Below are positions 12,001-20,912 of a stretch of 25,500 nt of DNA, in pieces. Where the stretch lies: contig WPIO01000004.1 of assembly GCA_009760855.2 (NCBI GenBank), forward strand, positions 11,229,501-11,255,000, in the 5' to 3' direction. The notes below the pieces were generated by a model, which did not search any database, was not told the origin of the DNA, and saw only the letters and a list, made by a program, of their open reading frames with translations. The DNA is from Cristatella mucedo (Eukaryota > Bryozoa > Phylactolaemata > Cristatellidae). The position numbers and the translations under genes are program-made. Position 1 is the stretch's first letter. Every line of letters starts with the position of its first letter.

Positions 12001-15000
12001 GCTTATGCGTGCTGACACTGTGCACGCTGCCACTAACCACATTTGCATGCTGACCCTGTGCATGTCACCCCTAACCATATTATTCATTTCGTTTGTTTTT
12101 CAAGCATGGTTTTACTTACCATTCAATTGCATTTCACTTTACAGCGAATGTAAAGCGCCTAGAGAGAGATTAAGTTCTCCGAGGGCGCTTTATCAAGTGA
12201 ATTATTATTATTATTATTATATAACAAATGAGCAGCTAACCCTTGCCATGGAGTCGGACAGCTGTGGCAAATGCCTCTTGCTTACGTTTCGCACACTCTG
12301 TGAGAAGAACGGCAAGCAAGTGTTGCTTGCTTCGGGCCTACCGAAACACGTGTCACCATATGGTTAACGGACAATAAGGAACTGACGACCTACTCAAGCA
12401 AGCTCAAATGATGCATGTCTGACTTTGGGCGCACCGGAACATCAGTTAACTAACGGTGCAAGCAATGCCAATATTAAACAGCAGCAAGCCAGCTAACCTC
12501 GCGCAGTATTTCGTGCAAAAAAAAGCCTATTCCTCTTCTCGGCCATCACAAGCGCAAGCAAAAAGCGACCGCCATTCGGTCAACTGCAAGGCTTGCCCGC
12601 GCCTGCAAAGCGAGAGCACACACGCCTCGGCCGAACCGCTTCGAGCTCGGGACAGACCTGTGTTGTGGCCATTGCTGCCACTACCACTTCCGGCTCGCCG
12701 TTCGTCGGTCGGCCACGGTGACTGCTTCCGCCAAGCGGGCGCCTCGTGCACGCGCAGCAGGGCATGCGCCGTCTCCTCGCCGGCGCCATTGCTCGCCAGA
12801 CACTGGTAGACTCCTTGGTGCCGAATTTGCACGGAGCCAATCGTGAGCATTGACGACGTGTTTCCTCCATCAGTTCCTACAGGCAACCAACCGTACAGCC
12901 GGCATTGACGGCAGACATCACAGCCATCACAGACATCGGCCAACAGGCAGGCGAGTGCCTCAGTCCTCGCCGCCTGGAGACGACGGCTCGAAGCTCTCGT
13001 CGGAAGCTCGCATCAGGCCCGACTGGTCCACCCACCGACCTGCAGTGCAGCCTCCTAGCTGTGCCTGCCTTTAGGCACATGCCGCGGCGATAGCTCACGC
13101 AACAGACGACTAGGACGGGTGGCTGACTTCGCTCGCTGGTCAAGCAAACAGTTGTCGGCTTGCAGCACCGCTTGTGCCTGCCGTGCGATCGGCACGTCAG
13201 GAGCACAACAGTGCACAGCAGTGAGAAAAAGCCCGTGCGTATAACAGTGTGAGCCACATCAGAGCGCCAGCTATGGGCAGCTGCTGGAGGCCACGACGCC
13301 TCACACCGAAGCAGCTGCCACGCCGAGGCTGCCAGAGGCAGCAGCGGTCGGTCGCGACATGGCGCATTTCAGCACCGTGTCACGTATCCAGGGTGTTCAA
13401 CTGCAGGCTGCTAAGATTAGAAGCTCGACAGGGTGCTCGGTGAAGTGGTGAACTTGTTTGGTCACGTTTAATTTTGTATAGTGGTACTGCACTCTACCAC
13501 TGCATATCCCCCCCATCAGCGGTAGGTTATGATGGAGAGAGAGACTTCAATGCTAGCACACCCAAAGACCGAGCGGCTACATGTGTGCAGGGCAGGTGGT
13601 CGGCGGTGTATATCTCGCCCAGCGAATTCAAGAAGAAAGAGACATAGAAGTAGCAGTAAATGGCACCCAAAAAAAAGCAGCGGAATCGGAAGCAGGGGAA
13701 CGGTCAGCACCCTTGAGTGAGAACCAGAGGAAGTGAGATGCACACCAGCACGGGCAGGCTTGCAGAGCAAAAGCATCTGTCGACAACATTTTAGGGTGAC
13801 CGAGAAGAAAAGAGGGCCGAGGGCAAAAAAGAAATAGCGACCGTGCTGTGCTGCCCTCTGGTTGCCAGTTGGGAAATGACTGACCGTTGAAGGTCGGAGC
13901 AAGGATTTTGGCTGGCACGGCATGCAGCATAGGAGACTGCCAGGTGGCATTTATTCGATGGCCCAATTCGGAGCAACTGCTCGGAGAGAGTCTTGGGGCC
14001 AGAAATATGTTAAGGCTTAAGGGGCTAACTTTCAAGGAAGGCCTTAGCCTAGCCATCAACCTAGCCAGAACGCCATAGAGGAGGACATCGCCTCTTCAGA
14101 GGGGCATGCCAACCACTTACAGCAGACCCCTACCACGCTGCAGTTGGCCGTACTTTATCTTCCCAAACATGTACAAACAATGTCTACTCGCTAAAAGAGC
14201 AGGCAGGACCATCAGTTCCTTCCCCCCAAACGAATCCAATAGGGCTGCTGAATCACTTCCACACGCAGCCAACATCGAAACTAACCAAAAGTGAAGGCAA
14301 CACGAATGAGACAAAATAAAGCCGAACAGAGTGTGATCTCACAATTAGCGATGCCCACTACAAAGCGATCAGCTTGCACTCTTAAAGACGACATCCGGAG
14401 GAAGGATGACTGCTGCCGGAACCACACATTAGCACACAACTAAGCACACAGCCTTCGGGGGGGGGGGGGAGGTAGGGCAAAGGATGCACATCCCGGAGGC
14501 CAGCCTCTCGGAACACCAGCTCTCGGCAGACACGTCTGACTCGAACTCACCGTTCTCGATGAGGATGCCGGAGCCGCCGCCACCCACAGGGTAGCCGTCG
14601 TGCATCCAGACGATCGCCGCCGTCTGCTCCACGCCGCGCCGCAGCGTGCATCGAAACGCAGCGCTGGCGCCCTCTTCGGCGACCTGGTCTGTGGGAGTGC
14701 GAGTTATCCTCGGAAGCACTGTAAGCGCAAGATGAGAATGACATGCCGAGGCACGAAGCAAGTATAGTCGAGCCCACCGAGAGCAGTCAATCGATGGGTG
14801 GCTACATTGCACGACATGTGACTAGCAGCAAGAGAAGTCACCGAGACTACAAAGCTAATTCGACAGCAATGTCAAGCCCGTGTGCTCCTGTGGCCAGTCG
14901 CTCGGCCTGTTTCTTGTCGTCAGTAGATTCACACGCACGGCTCGCGGGCTCTGCAGGACGGACTACTTTTTCTTTTGCAGCAGTTCATCATGTAGGACAA

Positions 15001-18000
15001 GCTAGGCCGACAAGGTAATTGGGTCGCACCTGGTGGTGGGTGACACGGCCAGGCCCTCTTCCCACAAATTGCCGTGGCACCAAGCACTGACACGGACGGT
15101 TACTGTCCTGCGTCGGATGCCTCCTCGTAGAAAATGCTACCACCAGTAGGATTCCAACCGGAGAAGCCAAGTAGCTTCTGACGACTAATTAGATGCAATG
15201 TCGTTTGCTGCCTACCCCATCAAGTTGATGAGCTGTAATTAGGTAACATTCCGGCTCAATTGCTGCAGGCTCGACTACTGCAGTCTCATTCCTGTGCAGT
15301 CTCAACTCTGCAGCCACGTGCCAGTCATTAACAATTAGGAGTCAGGAAATAATTTGGCTGAACGCCTGTTGTCACAAAGGAAGCTAACTTTTGAGCCACG
15401 CTCGATAGCATGGCCCAAAAGTTCGTTTTCGTGATTGCCTTCCACAACGTCATGGCATGCATTTGTCATGGCATTTGCATGCAATTGTCATGGCATGCAA
15501 GCAGCAAGCACGAGCAACAGGCTCCAATGACTGAAGCTGCTGCAGCAGCATCAGCTGCTGCAGCAGCATTCAGCAGTCCCCCCCCCCATGGCAATGCATC
15601 CACTGCTGCGCTACGTTGCAATGTACAGGCTTCCAGCCAATCGGTGTACCACTTGCAGGCTGCACCGCATATCTACTTCATCCCCAACCATTTCCTTCAT
15701 CCGGATTCTACTACAGCTCATTGCAGCCTCACTAAGCAAGTGGTATACAAAATGCAAAAAAAAACAACTACACATAAATGAGGCATGACCAGCAGCCGGA
15801 TTTACAGGGTGCTGTGACTGCCCCATGAAAGGCTTCCATACCACAGCACGTGACCGAGGAGCACTTGCACTCTCCGACTTGTCCTTGAATTTACCCTTGC
15901 TGGCCATCCGGACCACGGTGGGAGGAGGCACCGTAACCTCCACAGGGAATACCACAATGCCAAATAGAAAGAATGATCTGCATTGCGATAGCTCGATGTT
16001 GAACCCAAGACACCCGATCCCAGCAGCAGCAAAATTATTCCTACAAACTCACCCATTTGCGCAGATCACCATGACACAGGTAGACACGCACAGTGTTGTC
16101 TGTAACACGGAGTGAAGGTGCAGTGCGACCAGATTACACCTTGATGCGGTGGGCTCGTGAGAGAGAGAGAGGGGGGCAAAGAAAGACAGACAAATAGGCT
16201 AGGCAAATGAACCTCTGCTATTGCTGTCCCCTTCATCGAGGTGCTGCACACCCGCTTGACGCGCACCGCCACTTACGCACGACTTCCAGCTCCGTGAACA
16301 TCGCCACGGGATTGGCTTTCGCGTGCTCGTTCTCAGCACGACACACGTAGGTGCCGGCATCTGTCTCTTTGGCCTTCAGTACACGCAAGTTACCTGCAGC
16401 GGCGGTGGCACCGGTGGCAGTTCAAAGCAATGCCACTGCTAAGACCGCACTGTAGCTCGAGAGCAGCAGCGCTTAGCAGAGCCTCGAACTCGCCCTCTCT
16501 ACCCCCCCCACCCCCCCACCGATGCCAGAGGTCGAGCGACCGAGCAGTCGAGAAAGGGGGGAGAGCCAGGGGGCGGAGCAAGGAGCAGAGAGTGGCAGCT
16601 CTGGTGGCACTCACCGAGCCACGGCACGCTGCTGACGCCTGACAGCGAGTCCCTTCCGCCTGACAGTGAGTCATACTTCTCCCACTTGATTACCGGCGGA
16701 GGAGATCCAGTAGCCAAGCAGGGAAGCAGAATCTGTCCACCTTCTAGCACTGCAAGCCTGGGTGCGTATCTGACTGGCGCTGGCGGCTCGCCGGCTATCG
16801 GGTCTGCAAGCAGAACCAGCCAGGATGTGGAGGGCGGCGGCATCAGGAATGCGAAGGAAAAAACCAGCGAACACCAGCGAGCGCAGTAGCAGCCATCGCT
16901 GTCAACGTTGCTGACGCTGAGCACAGCTGTCTGCCGTTGCTGCTGCGAACTGCCTTCTTTGGCTGCTTCTGCCCAAGGCTGCCTTACCATTGTGGCTGCG
17001 CATGCAAACACATGCTGTGGCCAGGGGGGCAGTTACCGTATGCTTTTGCTGGCTTGCAGCTGCGGCCGGCAAGCACCGAACTGCTGCCTGAGCTTACCGT
17101 ACACTTGCAGCTTGATGACATTCGAAGCCTCTACTTTCTGCATTGTGATCTCGTTTACAGCCACACAGCGGTACGGACCGCTATCTCCTGAATGCGCCCG
17201 TGCGATCTGGAGCTCCCCGTTTGGCAAGAGATGATAGCGACCTGTCAAAACATCCAAGTGAGTCCGCCAATAACGTGACAAGCTAAGAGTTTCGGCTCCG
17301 GGTGCAGACTGAAGCTCAGCTGCAAGCCCAGCAGCCTACACTGCCTCGTGTGTGGATCAGAAGGGCAGAATGGCAGAAGGGCAGGGACAGGTGGCAGGGG
17401 AGAGGGGGGAGTGAGGGGACGAGCGAGAGAAGAAGCCAAAAGTAGGAGCCAGGGAGGGAAATGCTTAATGCGTTGCAGGACTTGCCGTTGCTTTCATCTA
17501 TGGTGGTGCCATTCCTCTCAAAGACGAAAGCAGCCGGTGGGATGCTCTGCGGCATGGCGGAACATCTGATCGACACGGTATTGCCCACAGCAGCCGACAC
17601 GACCGAGTCTTCCACTTTGCGGAAAGGGCGTAGCCCTACAGCAAACAGTACATGATACATATACTTGTTGCGGGCGTTCGGTGACACAGCTTTAGTGAGC
17701 AGCAGTGGCACGCTCAATGCAGCCGGAAATAAAGCATCTGCGTGCACTGGACAAGTGGGTACTGGTCATCGAGGCGGTGGTAGTTGCAAATAGGAAAGCA
17801 GGTGCCCCACAGAGAGGCCGTAGAAGATGCTGTTCGGCATTTGCCTAGCACAGACGAATGAATTGGACACAAATGAAGTCAGGCTAGCCGTGATGGGCAG
17901 GGGCTGCAACACGACACTGACGGACGAGATTCTGACACGTGCTCCCCGCTGTGCAATAAATGAGGAATCGAATATCAGGCGTATCTTCGTTATAAACCTA

Positions 18001-20877
18001 TGTTACCGAGCCTAGGACTACAGGCCTGGTGCAAACCAGACTTCGTGAGCTAATGGCTAGATTACGGCTCCCTACAGTTACAGTTACAGAGAGCGTTATA
18101 CTGTGCCACCATTAGCCTCATCAAACCCAGCGGGTATCTGAGCAGGCAGCGGTGGCGTACACGGTGACTAGACGATAGAGCAGCCTGGCATGCATCGACA
18201 GGCATTTAACAAGCTCTGTCTATCGTTCGATCGGTGAGCATGAGCCATGCGCTCAAGCGAAAAGCAAGCGAGCAAGTAACAAAAAATAATAAGTAGCTCC
18301 TCCTCAGACAACACTTACTGGCTTTCACCAGCATTGCTGCTTTGCTGGCAACGACACCAGGCTGTCCAGGAATAGATGCCAGACAGCGGAAGCTCACGTT
18401 CACTCCGTCGGCCACATCTTGCACTCTCAATACACTGAAACCGGCTTGACCGTCCGTGGCGACATCTATGACAACTTTGCCAAATGCAGCCTCAGATCCG
18501 TTGATGAGGACGATGCCATCCGAGATCCAGGACAGCACAGCTCCGACTGGCTTGGCATGGCACCCAAATGACACATTAGCACCAGGTCTGGCAACGATGG
18601 CTCTCGGGTGCTCGACGAACTCAGGAAGTAGCCCTTATAAGAAGCAATGTATTCGACTTACAGAAATGAAATGATTACTCAAGGCTAACACGAGCGATTG
18701 TGCATAGCATTCAGCACAATGAACCATCAAAAATAAAAGTATTATGAGATTGTCGAGATCACGTCCCCCACCGCAGAATTCTAGCTGAGCATAAAAAAAG
18801 GAAAACCTGGGAGCAACAATTCATCACCATTTCGGTGCACTCTGCTATCGTCTGCTGCCGACTTCACGGCAACTACGTAGGTTGGCAAAAACAGGCAATG
18901 ATCAAGCATTATTTTCGACAGTTTAATTGACAAGTACAAGCCAAAACAGGAAACAACCGACAGTATTTACAGCTATTACTCGTTTGTGTTTAGCCGATAA
19001 ATGATAATCCTATATCCAGTCGACTCCCCTAAAAGGATAAGCTCGGGCCCGGCAAATAGGCATTCTTATATGCAGAGTATTCCCACATGCAAAGTGAGAC
19101 TACTATTTCGGATAAATCTAGGATGCAGAATTGCTATTCTTATAAGGTGTATTCCTATACCCGATATTCTTATACGCAGAGTCGACTGTCTATCACTAGA
19201 ATAATAGAACAATTTCAAATCCAGGAGCCAAAAAGCTTTGGTAGAAACTAGGCGTAGATAAAAGAAACTAACAAGTGTGACTTGCTAAGTTTTCAAGCAC
19301 CAGTTAATTTGCATGTAACATGAGTAAATTAATACCAACTACCAACTAGAATGCATTATTGGCTCGATTATAGCAAACTAACACAAGCGATTGTACACAG
19401 GTACAAGGAAGAGATGCTGCAGGAAGGGATGATGTAGGAAGGAATGCTAAAGGAAAGGACACTAAAGGAAGGGAGTCTGAATGGTGGCAGCTCCCAAAAG
19501 GGCAAACTCGGCAGGTTCTCGCAAGGTGGCAGGTGGCCCACCGTGCCCCTTCACTCTCTTAAAATTGGGCGAACCGAACCGCAGCCGCACAAAAAAAATG
19601 TAGAGTCGGCAGGTCGGAGCTGTGCAAGATAGATTAGGAGGGAACCAATTTAATAACACAATTCAGTTGCATTGCATTGCATATCCCTCAGTTTGAAATG
19701 GTAGCAGCCATCCTCAGCAGTAATCATGAAACCCAAAGATCCTTCACTTAATCACAGCCAATGCAAATCAATTCGTGCTTCCCTGGTGACCAAATTAAGA
19801 GTACACTAGATAATAGCTCCAGCAAGCATACTGAGCTATTGAGCTGATTCTAATGTGCCGATGAGTCGATAACTCGGATGAAATGAGAAATGATTTTAAC
19901 GGTTTGGCAGCAAAAAAGGACACGATAGGAGATGGGAGAAGTAAGCACGGTAGGCAAGAGGGGGAACGAAGCAAGACAGACAGACAGAGGGAGAGAGAAA
20001 GACAGAGCAAGAGCAGAGAATGAAGGAGAAGGAAGATAAAGAAGTGAGAGTGAAGCAGGGTCGGTGCGACTGCTCAGAGCGGCAAGGTGTCTGTCTGAAG
20101 TGAGCAGCAGCAATTGTTTAATGCCGAGATCTTACATCAATGCCTGACCAAAACTGCCTGCAAGAGCAGAGCTATTCATCTGCTTTATTTAGGTAGCTGT
20201 CTGCTCTCGGCTCTCATTCAGCTTTTCCTGCTGGCACCCAAATTAGCCATTGGACGGCAAGAGCACCGCCGTCGGCCGATGCAACCAGTCATGGCTGCGG
20301 TCGCTCCGACCCTGCAGCTGGCCTTCCACTCGTCTGCATCTATAGCTAGCAGGCTGCATTCATTAAATATGCAGCACCAGCCGCTCGTGCACGCAATTAG
20401 CCGTTCTCAGTTAGAGCTGCTTTGCACGAGCATGAGAAAGGGGCCGCTTGCTGCTGGGCACTGGGATTGTCTTGTTTCGCTATCCAGCCTCCTCTGGTAT
20501 GCACCTGCCTCATACAGGCATGCTGCACAAGGAAAGCAGCCCTGCCAGCTAAGAATAAGGAGAAAAAGAGAAAGCACATCAATCATTGCGAACGAACTCT
20601 CTGACCATCCAGCCACCTATAAACCATTCTGCATGCCTGCCAGACAAAGTGCATTACATAAGCGTTTATTACAGAGATTCTGTGAACGCCACTCCGCTGG
20701 CCCGACTGTGCTCAGTCGGGCCGGTCAGCCTAGCACGACCTGGTTCTTGGATTCAGGGTCTCCTGGCAAGGAAATCGAGGCACTCAAAAACTGTAAATGT
20801 AATGCAATGAGAAAAAGCTAACTGAAATCACGGTAATGCAGAATCAGATCAAATAACAGGGTATTGCCTGCCGGTAG

Positions 20878-20912
<35 letters not shown>

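Larger units (their letters stand above)
14719..16276. other. Intron 6
   Basis: 1.56 kb between exons 7 and 6. It holds the possible SINE remnant near 15110-15200, the GTCATGGCAT repeat at 15449-15499 and CAG/CTG-rich sequence at 15536-15575. No exon was recognised. Confidence 0.55.

Noticed and set aside
13516-14059. Overlapping ~144-codon minus-strand frames in intron 7
   Set aside because: No Ig, FN3 or other domain is visible and they would interrupt the in-phase join of exons 7 and 8.
20699-20722. GGCCCGACTG / CAGTCGGGCC hairpin as a terminator or small RNA
   Set aside because: A 10-bp stem with a 4-nt loop is too short to stand out here, and intrinsic terminators do not apply to this eukaryotic context.
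20114-20821. 235-codon plus-strand open frame in intron 1
   Set aside because: The translation shows no recognisable domain, signal or composition typical of a protein, and there is no neighbouring exon to support it.
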